Shown: positions 8,974-18,653 of the stretch, in pieces
Position numbering within the stretch: the stretch's first letter is position 1
Layout of the letters: each line of letters begins with the position of its first letter
Origin: a virus
Reading direction: 5' to 3' (one strand)
DNA: 64,000 bases
IMG/VR virus record: IMGVR_UViG_3300001533_002103
Location: 30,793 to 94,792 of that record
The notes under the pieces: generated by a model
What the model was told of the DNA's origin: nothing
The model's database searches: none
The model's input: the letters and a program-made list of their open reading frames with translations, nothing else
Made by a program: the position numbers and the translations under genes

Positions 8974-10016
8974 TATATATCTCCCATTGTAAAATACTCA
9001 TCCGTTGGTTCCCAATTACTTTCTATATAATCATCATTAAGTTCTTTAGATTTCAACTTATAATTTTTAAATACACAATGTTCACATGGATTATAATCCT
9101 GTGATATTTGTGGACGAATACTATGAGCAATTGACACTACATGATGAACAGATTTACTTTTTGATTTATTCCCACTTCGATGTGCCAGATTACTCACTAT
9201 TTTTCGTTGAATATTATAATCACCATAGTCACCCCAATAATCAAAATCATAATTAGATTTATCAAAGGTACTAATATTATGATTGACAACTTTTGTCAAC
9301 CATTCAAAGGGATATTTGGACTCATTTTCAGTGGCCTTTATAAAATACTTCTTTGTCAATCTTGAATGATAATATACCTTACGAATTCCAAAAGTACCAT
9401 TTATCTCTTTTTGTTCAGAAAGAGATGTTCTATCAAGTCTAATTGAATCGATATAATCTTCTGGTTCAAGAAGAAATCGTTGACCATTTATAACAATAGA
9501 ACAACTAATAGAAAAATTATTTTCATTTACATTGTCAACATCTCCAAGTGTTATATGTAAACCATCAAAATCCTTTTCATCACTATCATCTACTCCAGAA
9601 TGACTAGCACACATTGATCCATGACTATGAATTGTTCCCAGTAATATATAATTAGGTGGAGTTTCTTGGTTTTTATATTCTAAAGATGCTATTGACACTG
9701 TCTGTTCTGGAACTTTGAAAAGATATTTTTTGGTATTCATATTATAATACATTAATATACCACACTCAGTGTGATATAATTTATAAATATCTCTAAAAAA
9801 TTTCAGCACTTTTGCAAACTGACGTCTTGGTATTTTTTCGACATTTATTTTTGCAAAAGGTTCTACATCTTTAAGAATAGAAATTTTATCAACCTTTGTA
9901 ACACTATTGACAATTCCCATATTTTTTTTTAAAAATATTCCATTCTTTCCAATAATATAACATATATCATCTTTTGGCAAATTACTACTTCCATCATTAA
10001 TGTATACTTTAAACAT
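8973..10016 (-). CDS. JAB/JAMM (Mov34/MPN) metallopeptidase
   Basis: Zinc deubiquitinase-like protease. The complete JAMM signature is present: Glu in HTECGILM (residue 84) and H-S-H-x7-S-x2-D (His130, His132, Ser140, Asp143, in HSHGSMCASHSGVDDSD). The expected role is to trim the two Leu after the C-terminal Gly of the SAP-ubiquitin-like protein, to remove it from targets, or both. The C-terminal 100 residues hold CEHC and an acidic end of unknown role. An ATG exists 12 nt earlier, but it is made by the Shine-Dalgarno sequence ATGGAGGG of the start I chose. The gene overlaps the 800-aa E2-like gene by 8 nt. Confidence 0.92.
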   Translation of the reverse strand: MFKVYINDGSSNLPKDDICYIIGKNGIFLKKNMGIVNSVTKVDKISILKDVEPFAKINVEKIPRRQFAKVLKFFRDIYKLYHTECGILMYYNMNTKKYLFKVPEQTVSIASLEYKNQETPPNYILLGTIHSHGSMCASHSGVDDSDEKDFDGLHITLGDVDNVNENNFSISCSIVINGQRFLLEPEDYIDSIRLDRTSLSEQKEINGTFGIRKVYYHSRLTKKYFIKATENESKYPFEWLTKVVNHNISTFDKSNYDFDYWGDYGDYNIQRKIVSNLAHRSGNKSKSKSVHHVVSIAHSIRPQISQDYNPCEHCVFKNYKLKSKELNDDYIESNWEPTDEYFTMGDI

Positions 10017-12411
10017 TATTCCCTCCATTATTAATTATTCTATCTTCTGGTATTTTCAACAATATCCCAATATTACATTTTACAAACTCCCCTCTATATG
10101 TCGGCTGAAGATAAGTCCTTTTTAAAGATTTACTAGTTGAAATACTAACTCTAGGGATCGGATATCCAATCATATGACGCCTCCCCGAAGTATTACCTAG
10201 TTTATAATCCCAGATAAGTATTTCGAATGATTTGAAACCACGATCCTTAGAAACCTCCACAGTATTGTGATATTGTGCTATGCTACCAATCCCTTGATCC
10301 TCAATGCTTGGCATAGTAACAGGAGTTGGTTCTTTATTAACTATATCAAAATTCTTAAGATTCTCATATGTAATAGTACTTAAATCAGACAAAAGTACAA
10401 GGGGAGACATTGATGTATCAATAAGAAATGCAACAATTCTCAATACCATCTTCTTTGTAAATCCATATACTCGAGTATTTGGAGATATACATACTCCTGC
10501 TCTATTATTTTCATATAATAATGAAACTTTTCTTATTAGAGAAATATTTATTTGAAGGTTATTCAAATTTATATATGGAATATGAAATACTGAAGATTCT
10601 TTATCTTTTACAACAACATAAACAATATCATCTTCTATAATGAAGTCTTCAATCTCAAAAATAGTGGTCATAAAATCTATCCCTTTTTCCCAATCAGCAA
10701 TTACCACTTTATTACCAATATCAAAAGAAATATCTGAACCAAATGTAATAATACGTAATTTTTTATCTTCAATCATCTTCCAAATATGTCCTCTGATTAT
10801 TTCTTCATCTTTTATACTATAAGGTGAAATGTATATAAGTCCATTATATTTTAATATTTCATTAGAATAATTAAGATAAGGACCAATACACCAAACACCC
10901 TTTTCCAAAGAACTCTCTTCTTGTATTATATCTATATCTGTCCTGTAATTAGGTATATCAAGAAAATATGGTCTGTTTTTATCCGATATTGAAAACATAA
11001 GAGACTTACCAAACTCAGATATCTCAATTTTACTAGCAACTCCATGATACATTGTATTACTACTATTATCAAGAACACAATAATTTTTTCCTTCTACAAT
11101 TTGTATTCCTTTAAATCTAATCTTACTTATATCTACTACAGTCATGTCTGTAGTATAATAATACATACGTCCATTGGTGTCATATAACTGAAACCCATCT
11201 CCCCCCGCATATTTGGTAATTTTGTTTATCTCTTTATAAGTAGGATATCCAAACTCCATAATACTAACAATATCCCCAACTTTTACTATTTTTCCATTAC
11301 TTAAAGCTACTTGTTTATATGTATTTTCATCCCCTTTTAAATCAATAATTTTCTTAGCGATGGTTGGAGTGAGTTCTAGTCTAACAAGATTATTTTCTTC
11401 ATCTAAAAGATTTATTATAACTTGAAATTGATCATAATTAAAATATTCAATACGAAACTTTTTACCATCTAATTCAACTTTATCCCCGGATCTAAGTTCT
11501 TCATGTACTACACCATTATTATAATAATGTGAATAAAACTTTTCTTCCATCATTTCGGAATTTGTATTAAGAAGTACAGACTTATTATACTCAATATCAT
11601 GTAACATATTTATACTGTCATTAAATATATCTTCGTTGGAAGAACGTAAATATGAGGTAAATATATTAGTCATAGTGGCTCTTAAACTATCTCTTTTTAT
11701 CCAGGGTACTTGATAAATAAACAAAGGGTTTTTGCTTGTATGATATTGCCATTCAAATAAATTATTTACAAATGGTATATTCTGATAAGCATTATAAGAA
11801 GTTAGAATATCCATATTAAATTCAGTTGACCAAAATGAAGATATTATAGAATCAATATATAGAGAAATCGGTAGATTCTTATCGAGGTCCATTTCACCCA
11901 TACATATGGCACAAGTATTATTTTCTACATTTAATAAATTGGGTTGCAATAGATAATCACTTGAACTAACGATTGGAGATAATCTGTAATAGAGAGAAGT
12001 ATTGTATATATTTTTATTATCTAATAACAACATATACAATATATAAGGAAATGAGAGATTAAATCTATATTTCCGTACTACATCCCTATCGATCATGCTT
12101 TTTGTAATTCCATATTTTTCAATATCTCCATCACGGTCTATTTTATCTAATAATAAACTAAAATTTGCAGTGACTGTTATCGTTCTAATCTGTGGAGGCT
12201 CTTCTATTAATATATATTCCCTCTGTCTTTTTTTCATATAAAATCTACAATTTCTTGGAAGTAATATATTTAAATTTCTATTATCGAAGGTACTACTTAA
12301 TTCCTTTACAAATTGTTTTGTATAAATTAGATTAGATATTTCTTGTCTAGAATCAGATTCAACATCATTTTCAATAAATGTATTACTATTTGTAATTATA
12401 ATTCTTCTCAT
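10009..12411 (-). CDS. Large PRTRC-B-like (E2-like) protein, 800 aa
   Basis: First gene of the conjugation cassette. Residues about 115-200 resemble prokaryotic E2 family D / PRTRC protein B: FNLSFPYILYMLLL, then NTSLYYRLSPIV, then NLLNVENNTCAICMGEM and FWSTEFN, the order hydrophobic Pro-rich strand, PxxNv...C.G, S-x-F/W...F seen in that family. Cys167 or Cys170 is the candidate active Cys. The remaining 560 residues are beta-rich, with repeated segments such as SGDKVELDGKKFRI and VKVGDIVSIMEFG that suggest SH3/KOW-like barrels; this extension makes the protein about three times the usual family size. AGGAG precedes the ATG. Without an alignment the E2 call is tentative, but its place beside JAMM, E1 and a ubiquitin-like protein supports it. 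Confidence 0.65.
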   Translation of the reverse strand: MRRIIITNSNTFIENDVESDSRQEISNLIYTKQFVKELSSTFDNRNLNILLPRNCRFYMKKRQREYILIEEPPQIRTITVTANFSLLLDKIDRDGDIEKYGITKSMIDRDVVRKYRFNLSFPYILYMLLLDNKNIYNTSLYYRLSPIVSSSDYLLQPNLLNVENNTCAICMGEMDLDKNLPISLYIDSIISSFWSTEFNMDILTSYNAYQNIPFVNNLFEWQYHTSKNPLFIYQVPWIKRDSLRATMTNIFTSYLRSSNEDIFNDSINMLHDIEYNKSVLLNTNSEMMEEKFYSHYYNNGVVHEELRSGDKVELDGKKFRIEYFNYDQFQVIINLLDEENNLVRLELTPTIAKKIIDLKGDENTYKQVALSNGKIVKVGDIVSIMEFGYPTYKEINKITKYAGGDGFQLYDTNGRMYYYTTDMTVVDISKIRFKGIQIVEGKNYCVLDNSSNTMYHGVASKIEISEFGKSLMFSISDKNRPYFLDIPNYRTDIDIIQEESSLEKGVWCIGPYLNYSNEILKYNGLIYISPYSIKDEEIIRGHIWKMIEDKKLRIITFGSDISFDIGNKVVIADWEKGIDFMTTIFEIEDFIIEDDIVYVVVKDKESSVFHIPYINLNNLQINISLIRKVSLLYENNRAGVCISPNTRVYGFTKKMVLRIVAFLIDTSMSPLVLLSDLSTITYENLKNFDIVNKEPTPVTMPSIEDQGIGSIAQYHNTVEVSKDRGFKSFEILIWDYKLGNTSGRRHMIGYPIPRVSISTSKSLKRTYLQPTYRGEFVKCNIGILLKIPEDRIINNGGNNV

Positions 12412-12427
12412 AATTATCTCCTATTCA

Positions 12428-12658
12428 TTATAATTCGTCAATAACATCATCCTTTTTTAAATTTAATTTAAACATAAATAATAAATACAAAATCCCAAAA
12501 AACATAAATAATCCAATAAAACTTATAAATTTATTAGGAATAAAGAAAAAGATCAATCCCAATAACATTATCCCAAAAACTGATATCTTCTTTGTTCTAC
12601 TATTAAGTCTATCATAAAACTTTTGTAATGAGTACACTATGTTAAGTATAAAATTCAT
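12428..12658 (-). CDS. Small membrane protein, two transmembrane segments
   Basis: A 76-residue protein with two strongly hydrophobic segments (about 28-40 and 46-65, GIMLLGLIFFFIP and FIGLFMFFGILYLLFMF) and a charged C-terminal tail KKDDVIDEL. It is expected to sit in the host inner membrane. Function unknown. AGGAGG precedes the start, and it lies directly before the ubiquitin-like cassette in the same transcription direction. Confidence 0.75.
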   Translation of the reverse strand: MNFILNIVYSLQKFYDRLNSRTKKISVFGIMLLGLIFFFIPNKFISFIGLFMFFGILYLLFMFKLNLKKDDVIDEL

Positions 12659-12672
12659 TTATTCCTCCTATT

Positions 12673-12978
12673 CTAAATTTTTACTTTAAAACGCAAAGAT
12701 GAAGTATCTAACCATTCAATACGATCTAGTGGTATAGCTCTCCATTCTTGTTTCTCCAAATCATAAACATGAAGTATTTTATTCTTATTAATTAATTTTA
12801 AAATTTTAGGAAGATCAATTTTCTTTGGTTGACTCCTTTTTGGTATTACATCAAAATTCAAAGTACATTTCATCAACCGAATACTTCCATCTGCCTTTGT
12901 AAATCGTATAGAAACTTCCTCTTCATTTTTGAGTTTTTCCAATACATCTATAGCATTATTTAATATATTATCTTCCAT
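12673..12978 (-). CDS. DUF2693-like small protein
   Basis: A 101-residue protein with the pattern VSIRFTKADGSIRLMKCTLNFDVIP, then HVYDLEKQEWRAIPLDRIEWL. This resembles the phage DUF2693 family (an SH3-like/WYL-like small domain: F-x-K-x-DG-x-R...T, then a V-x-D-x-E...WR segment). Such proteins are common in phage genomes, but their role is not settled. Its stop abuts the radical SAM gene's start region on the upstream side and a small membrane protein follows. Confidence 0.75.
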   Translation of the reverse strand: MEDNILNNAIDVLEKLKNEEEVSIRFTKADGSIRLMKCTLNFDVIPKRSQPKKIDLPKILKLINKNKILHVYDLEKQEWRAIPLDRIEWLDTSSLRFKVKI

Positions 12979-14007
12979 CTAATAATTTCTCCTTTCAGTA
13001 TGTATAATTTTATCGTCTAATAAATCTCCATCATCAACGAGTTTTGACATAATCATACATGTATGATTACATCCTTCACAATAATTCTTTTTATCTTCTA
13101 CTATATTTGTAATTAGATTATTACTTAATGAACCATCTTCCATAATATAATCTAACAAATCCATTTTTGGTGTATTAACCCCTCTAATTCGTAAACACAA
13201 TCTAACACTTCCGTCTGCATCAACTGTTAAATTATGAATTCCCTCTTCTAATTTACAATCTAAATTAGATGGAAGAATAGAAAGAGTTTGGTCTACCAAA
13301 TCTTTTCCCATATGAACAAGTAATCCATCATTAAATATCATATCCAACTGTTTAGATAACTCCTCTGAAGGATGCACTAAATCATCTTCATTATAAACAT
13401 TTGCAAAATCATAATATGGATTTTTTGAAATATCGAGAAATGTAATTGAACTGTAGATATTTGCCTCAGACAAATCCTTTACTAATCTCCACAAATGTTT
13501 TACTGTATCATTGGTTACTGTTATTTCAGCAACTAAATCTTTTACATTATTTGAAAACATCCTTGTCATATTCATATGTCCATAGAAACTCTTTTTTACA
13601 ATATCATTATTCTCAAACTTCTTATCATATACTGGATCAACTGATGAACTAAATCCTTCTAATTGTCCAACAACTTCAAATAAAGAAACTATCCTCTCTT
13701 GTATAGCTGGACTATTATTTGAAATTATTGTATAATGTGCTCCAATCTTATGACAATGATTTATTATTTCACTTAAATCATTTCTCAAAAACGGCTCACC
13801 ACCATACCAAATATGAAAACAATTTGGATTATGTTTTTGAAGTCTATTTAATGATTCCAAAATAAATTCAGTAGACATTTCATTTTGATAATAATGCAAC
13901 ATTGATGGATATTCCTCTGGTTTATTTTCTAAGTCCCGAACTATTCCACAATAGCTACATCTTAAATTACAACGACGTGTTAAAATCCAATTAACTATTC
14001 TAACCAT
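12979..14007 (-). CDS. Radical SAM protein with C-terminal Cys cluster
   Basis: Radical S-adenosylmethionine enzyme. WILTRRCNLRCSYCG near residue 7 gives the CxxxCxxC ligands of the [4Fe-4S] cluster; WYGGEPFLR is the GGEP motif that binds SAM. The C-terminal part has a SPASM/twitch-like arrangement: Cys in LDCKLEEG, LTVDADGSVRLCLR, and a final CEGCNHTC, likely binding an auxiliary cluster. That layout is typical of peptide- or protein-modifying radical SAM enzymes rather than of QueE. The substrate cannot be told from the sequence. It precedes two small proteins and the ubiquitin-like cassette, so a peptide-modifying role in that setting is possible. AAGGAGG precedes the start. Confidence 0.85.
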   Translation of the reverse strand: MVRIVNWILTRRCNLRCSYCGIVRDLENKPEEYPSMLHYYQNEMSTEFILESLNRLQKHNPNCFHIWYGGEPFLRNDLSEIINHCHKIGAHYTIISNNSPAIQERIVSLFEVVGQLEGFSSSVDPVYDKKFENNDIVKKSFYGHMNMTRMFSNNVKDLVAEITVTNDTVKHLWRLVKDLSEANIYSSITFLDISKNPYYDFANVYNEDDLVHPSEELSKQLDMIFNDGLLVHMGKDLVDQTLSILPSNLDCKLEEGIHNLTVDADGSVRLCLRIRGVNTPKMDLLDYIMEDGSLSNNLITNIVEDKKNYCEGCNHTCMIMSKLVDDGDLLDDKIIHTERRNY

Positions 14008-14017
14008 AAAATCCTCC

Positions 14018-16210
14018 TTAATGAAATTCTAAATGTTCATCATATTCTAAAGAATCAATTAATACATGAGATACCACTGCAACAGTTTTATCTCCAATAA
14101 GTCTTCTTAATAAAGAAGATACAAAAGCAGAATTTTGACTATCTAATGAATCGAATACTTCATCAAATAATAATATATTAAATGATACGTCATGAAAATG
14201 ACTATATAAATCATGCAACGTCAATATTGTAGCAATATCAATTAATCTCATTTGACCACCAGACAATTTTGTAATATTATCTGCTTTCGTTTCATGATCG
14301 AAAACATTTACTCCAACTTTATCTCGATATTCTTTAGATTTTGTTGCTTTTACAGAATCAAATGATAATAAATATCTACCATTTGATAGGAGTTCTAAGT
14401 AACTTTTTACACGTTCATTCATAAATGGAATTGCATCATCAATTAAAATTGCAGGAATTCCTGTAGATGAAAAACCACTTTTCCAAAATGAATTTATTTT
14501 TTTCTTTCTTTCTTTTTCAATTAATGTTTTATCATATCCATCTATTAAAATAGACAATTCATTTTTTCTTTTATAACTCAATTGTAACGATGAATCATTA
14601 TATTTTGATAATTTTTTCTCTTCAATTAATTTGTTATTTACATCAATAGTAGATTTTAAATTTTGAATTAAATCTACTACATCTTGGACCTTTTTCTCAT
14701 TATTCACTTTCAATTGTAATAATTCATCATATTTATTTTTATCATTTCGTAATTTCTCTTTTTCAATATCTATTTCGTTCTGATATTGAGTATAATGGAA
14801 TTTTGCTTTTTCATTCAACTCATTCAATACATTAGATAGTTTAATATCCAGCTTCGATATTGTACTTGATTCATCTTGTGAAAGCTGTTCTTTTTGATTA
14901 TTCAAGTCTTCTAATTTACTATTGAAAACTTTCGTAATTTCATCATAAGATCCTTTAATTGAATCATATTCATGATGTAGATTTTGAACATCATGATTTA
15001 AATTTAATATCTGTATATTTAATTTGTCAACTTCCTGTTTTAAATACACCTTTGTTGAATCGTCGATTTTCTGTCTACAAGTAGGACAAACCGAAATATC
15101 TTTTTCCATAACATCATGTAAAATATTATCTCTGTCTTTTATTATATGGGAGATATTATTCTCAATTATATTTTCTTTCGATTTAATCTCATTCATTTGC
15201 CTGGTTAATTCATTTTGTTTATCGATTAGCTCTTTAGAAGAATTCTCATAAATTTTTACTATTTCTTCTTTTTTTATCTTTATCTCTTTTTGGAAAAGAT
15301 CTCCCTCTTCTCTTCTTTTCTCCTTCAATTCACTTTCTTTTTCTAATCTTTTTCTATCTATTTCACTTTTAAATGAAATCAACTTTTCATCTAATCGTTG
15401 CATTGAATTACTAACATCAGCAATTTTCTCAAGTCTTCCTACAACTTCTTGTAATTCATTTTTAGCCTTTTCTAAATCCTCATTAGAAGCCTGAATTTTA
15501 TATTTGTTGTTGTGAATTTCTTTTTCTAATATATCTATAATTTTCTTCTTTTCTTCCTCAAATTCCTGTTTTTCTTGATCAAATCTTATAATATCTTGAT
15601 TTACATTATTTAACACTTGTATAGAAGATTCTCTATTCTTTTGAATTTCCACTATAGAATTATCAATATCTTTAATTCTCTTATCTGCTTCCTTATACCA
15701 TTCACCAAATATTTGTAAATCTAAAATTTTTCTAAAAATCTCTTCCTTTTTAGAATCAGTCAAATTTGTGAAAAAATCCTTAACTTTCTGTCCAAAATAT
15801 AACATATTCATAAAAAGATTTTTATGAAGTATTAAGTTTTCTATTTCTTTTACTACATCTGTATGACCAACTTTATATGGTTTATCCTGATTATCTTTAT
15901 AAAGAAAGACATTACTTCCTTTACTACTGTGTTTATGATATCTTTCAACCCTATATGGAATTTCATCAAGTGTAAAATCTACACTTGTAAAACAATTTTT
16001 CTTAACAATATCATTTAAAACATCATCCCCATGATGTCCTTTACTAGTAACCCCATATAATGTGTATGGGATACAATCAAACATACTAGTTTTTCCTGTT
16101 CCATTTGGTCCAGTAATTAAAAGTAAATTACCATTAAATTGTAATTCCATTGGATCAATAAACAGGGTGTAGTTTTCCATATAAATTTTCTTAAATTCTA
16201 TTTTTCTCAT
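14018..16210 (-). CDS. SbcC/Rad50-like recombination ATPase (T4 gp46 type)
   Basis: SMC-like ATPase subunit of a recombination nuclease. Seen: Walker A GPNGTGKTS near residue 34, about 500 residues of Lys/Glu-rich coiled coil, a zinc hook CPTC in the middle (VCPTCRQKID), the ABC signature LSGGQMRLIDIA, and Walker B ILLFDEVFDSLD. With the adjacent Mre11/SbcD-type nuclease it would form the complex that resects DNA ends for recombination-dependent replication. At 730 residues it is somewhat longer than T4 gp46. The two genes are contiguous (the nuclease gene stops one base before this start). Confidence 0.95.
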   Translation of the reverse strand: MRKIEFKKIYMENYTLFIDPMELQFNGNLLLITGPNGTGKTSMFDCIPYTLYGVTSKGHHGDDVLNDIVKKNCFTSVDFTLDEIPYRVERYHKHSSKGSNVFLYKDNQDKPYKVGHTDVVKEIENLILHKNLFMNMLYFGQKVKDFFTNLTDSKKEEIFRKILDLQIFGEWYKEADKRIKDIDNSIVEIQKNRESSIQVLNNVNQDIIRFDQEKQEFEEEKKKIIDILEKEIHNNKYKIQASNEDLEKAKNELQEVVGRLEKIADVSNSMQRLDEKLISFKSEIDRKRLEKESELKEKRREEGDLFQKEIKIKKEEIVKIYENSSKELIDKQNELTRQMNEIKSKENIIENNISHIIKDRDNILHDVMEKDISVCPTCRQKIDDSTKVYLKQEVDKLNIQILNLNHDVQNLHHEYDSIKGSYDEITKVFNSKLEDLNNQKEQLSQDESSTISKLDIKLSNVLNELNEKAKFHYTQYQNEIDIEKEKLRNDKNKYDELLQLKVNNEKKVQDVVDLIQNLKSTIDVNNKLIEEKKLSKYNDSSLQLSYKRKNELSILIDGYDKTLIEKERKKKINSFWKSGFSSTGIPAILIDDAIPFMNERVKSYLELLSNGRYLLSFDSVKATKSKEYRDKVGVNVFDHETKADNITKLSGGQMRLIDIATILTLHDLYSHFHDVSFNILLFDEVFDSLDSQNSAFVSSLLRRLIGDKTVAVVSHVLIDSLEYDEHLEFH

Positions 16211-17215
16211 TTAATCACTCTCCACTACTACTGTATTAGCAATATCAATAGCTTCTATTAAATATTCTTCTTTTTCATCTTGAGGAATATTTTTAATTTC
16301 CATATATCTATTAAATTTTTCCTTTGAATCCATAGATAATGTCAATCCCCTATTTGTTACATCTCTCTCAAATTTATCTATAATTACAAAATCGTTACTA
16401 ATATCATCAACATCAATAATTTCATCTCTTGTGATTCTTACAAAATTTCCATCCTTCTTTTCATGTCGTGCTTTTATAATAGTATCATCTCGATTCTCTT
16501 CAGTAAGATGATATTCAATGTATTTTCTGTAGCCAACACTGGGAATACTCTCTACGGTATCTTCTTCATTATCAATAACTAAAAATCTTTTTTCCTCATT
16601 TTTTTCATTCCAGCTTAACTGTATCAATGATCCAACATAAATAACATTACCCAACTCCTGTGGTTTATGGTAATGTCCTAAAATTACGTGTTTATATCGA
16701 TTTAAATCACGTAATTTAATATCAGAAATAATAGAAATTCCACTACTCAATTGTCCTTCATTTAATCCAAAGTGTGAAAATAAATAATCATATGAATTAC
16801 TTTTTATAGTATCTATCATATCACTTCTCCATGGTACGAAGAACATATTATCAATCACACCCTCTTTATGAAAAGTAGTTACATTTACTTCTGAATCTAA
16901 ACATTTTAGTGCAGAAACTGCATACTTACTCTTTTCAGACATATCATGATTACCGTCTATTACATAAAAATGAATATCTTGATTTTGTCTTATGAAATCC
17001 AACAAACTAGATTGAGCAACAGTATGAATAATACTTTTAGTATCTATTATATCTCCCAAAATAATTATTTTATTAATATTATGTTTTTTCGCGTAATCAA
17101 CTATATTAGTTAAAACATTCATAATAGAAAATAATTGTTCCGAAAGATTTAATTCATTTCCATGTTTTTCTCCAGTAGATGACAGATGTAAATCTGCAAT
17201 TGCTATATATTTCAT
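16211..17215 (-). CDS. SbcD/Mre11-like nuclease (T4 gp47 type)
   Basis: Calcineurin-like metallophosphoesterase, nuclease partner of the SbcC/gp46-like ATPase. Metal-binding motifs in order: IAIADLHLS, IILGDIIDTK, VIDGNHDMS, LFSHFGLNEG, LGHYHKPQ. These are the five phosphodiesterase motifs of the Mre11 family. The C-terminal third would contact the ATPase coiled coil. GGGGAG precedes the ATG. The pair lies in one run with the UvsW-type helicase, as expected for a T4-like recombination module. Confidence 0.94.
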   Translation of the reverse strand: MKYIAIADLHLSSTGEKHGNELNLSEQLFSIMNVLTNIVDYAKKHNINKIIILGDIIDTKSIIHTVAQSSLLDFIRQNQDIHFYVIDGNHDMSEKSKYAVSALKCLDSEVNVTTFHKEGVIDNMFFVPWRSDMIDTIKSNSYDYLFSHFGLNEGQLSSGISIISDIKLRDLNRYKHVILGHYHKPQELGNVIYVGSLIQLSWNEKNEEKRFLVIDNEEDTVESIPSVGYRKYIEYHLTEENRDDTIIKARHEKKDGNFVRITRDEIIDVDDISNDFVIIDKFERDVTNRGLTLSMDSKEKFNRYMEIKNIPQDEKEEYLIEAIDIANTVVVESD

Positions 17216-17229
17216 TTATTCTCCCCAAA

Positions 17230-18630
17230 CTATAATTGTCCAATTATTTTTAATGCTATCTCTTTATTAATCATACCAGACTTACCCTTATGAAATAACA
17301 TAAATTGTATTTTCCATCCTTTCGACTGATAAAATTTATATCTTTGATAAAATGTTTTCTTAATTGTATTACAACCCACATCAACCATATCTATAACATG
17401 AGGTTGTTGTTTTCCATCACTAATTCGTAAAACTCTCCCTGTCATTTGTTCAATATTTGAAATAGGAGAAGTCATAATCAATGTATCTTTTTGTGGAATA
17501 TCTATTCCATCTCGGATTTTTCCTGGAGTAGAAAATACCACTTTATGTTCTAATTGATCTAATTTTGCATTTTCAATAAATTTAGATTTATCATTAAAAT
17601 TTAATTGATCATATAAGTCATTTATTAATTTTATCCTTTCTGATACAAATAAGATATTTCTATTATTCTTAATCAACTTATCTAACAACCCTAAAGATAT
17701 TTTAACTACACTTTTAGATTTTCTTAATAAATTTAAATATCTGCTCCTCTGAAAATTTTTATTCCAATGAAGATACTTGAATCTTTGAGGAGTATCAATT
17801 GAATAGTCAAACAATATAAATGTAACTTTAGCATCCATTGTCCCAGAAGTAGATGTATCCCGGAAAATTTTCCCCAAATGATATTCTAAAATATCTCCAG
17901 TTCCATCATTTCTATATGGGGTTGCACTTAATCCATATACATATTTTGCTGGAATATGGAGAGAACATAAAGAAAAAGTTGGGGCACCAACAGATGTATG
18001 AACTTCATCTGCAATAAATATTCCAATATTGGACTTTTTTAGTTCACTTAAAAATTCTTTTTCCTTTCTTTTTAATAAAGATATAAAAGTCTGAGCAGTT
18101 GATATAATTATATCATGATTTAAATCATCTACAAAACTTTCAGATCTTAATCTAACTATTTGATTATCCTTTACATCCGTAAATTCTTTTAATCTTTCTA
18201 TCCATTGATCTACCAAAGAATCTCGATGAACTAGAATAAATGTTTTCTTTTTTCTTTCGGCAATCATATAAATTGAAATTACAGTTTTACCACTTCCTGG
18301 TATTAGCTGAATCATCCCATGTTCATTATTCATTAAAAACATTATTGCTTTTATTTGAGACTCATTTCTGGGCTCTATATGATGATTTATTTCTATATTT
18401 TGACCAGAAGGAGTATTATCTGTTATACTAGAAGAATATACAAATTTTTGTAGAGGAAAGAACCTTGGAACGATGATTTGATCTTCTATCTCTCTATAAA
18501 ATTTATATGAAATAGATTTTTGACTTTGAAAGTCAAATACTCTTCTAATTAAGAAATCTTTAATTTCTTCTACAAAGGACTCTTTTTTAGGAATATATAT
18601 TCCGTCAAAGCGATTAAATTTATAATCCAT
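17230..18630 (-). CDS. uvsW: UvsW-like superfamily 2 helicase
   Basis: ATP-dependent DNA helicase for branch migration and repair of stalled forks. Motifs: IPGSGKTVISIYM (I), FILVHRDSLVDQW (Ia), FIADEVHTSVG (II, DEVH), GLSATPYRND (III), ILFVSERIKLI (IV), FSTPGKIRDGIDIPQKDTLI (V) and QMTGRVLRIS (VI). At 466 residues with a short N-terminal domain it matches T4 UvsW in size and layout. It sits next to gp46/gp47 homologues. The symbol is by analogy; other SF2 repair helicases of the RapA/XPB-like type remain possible. Confidence 0.88.
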   Translation of the reverse strand: MDYKFNRFDGIYIPKKESFVEEIKDFLIRRVFDFQSQKSISYKFYREIEDQIIVPRFFPLQKFVYSSSITDNTPSGQNIEINHHIEPRNESQIKAIMFLMNNEHGMIQLIPGSGKTVISIYMIAERKKKTFILVHRDSLVDQWIERLKEFTDVKDNQIVRLRSESFVDDLNHDIIISTAQTFISLLKRKEKEFLSELKKSNIGIFIADEVHTSVGAPTFSLCSLHIPAKYVYGLSATPYRNDGTGDILEYHLGKIFRDTSTSGTMDAKVTFILFDYSIDTPQRFKYLHWNKNFQRSRYLNLLRKSKSVVKISLGLLDKLIKNNRNILFVSERIKLINDLYDQLNFNDKSKFIENAKLDQLEHKVVFSTPGKIRDGIDIPQKDTLIMTSPISNIEQMTGRVLRISDGKQQPHVIDMVDVGCNTIKKTFYQRYKFYQSKGWKIQFMLFHKGKSGMINKEIALKIIGQL

Positions 18631-18653
18631 AATACTCCTTCCTAATCATTTAT

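Noticed and set aside
12979-14007. QueE identity for the radical SAM protein, given the nearby QueD
   Set aside because: The Cys motif is CNLRCSYC plus a C-terminal Cys cluster, unlike QueE's compact C-x14-C-x-x-C or CxxxCxxC with WCD.
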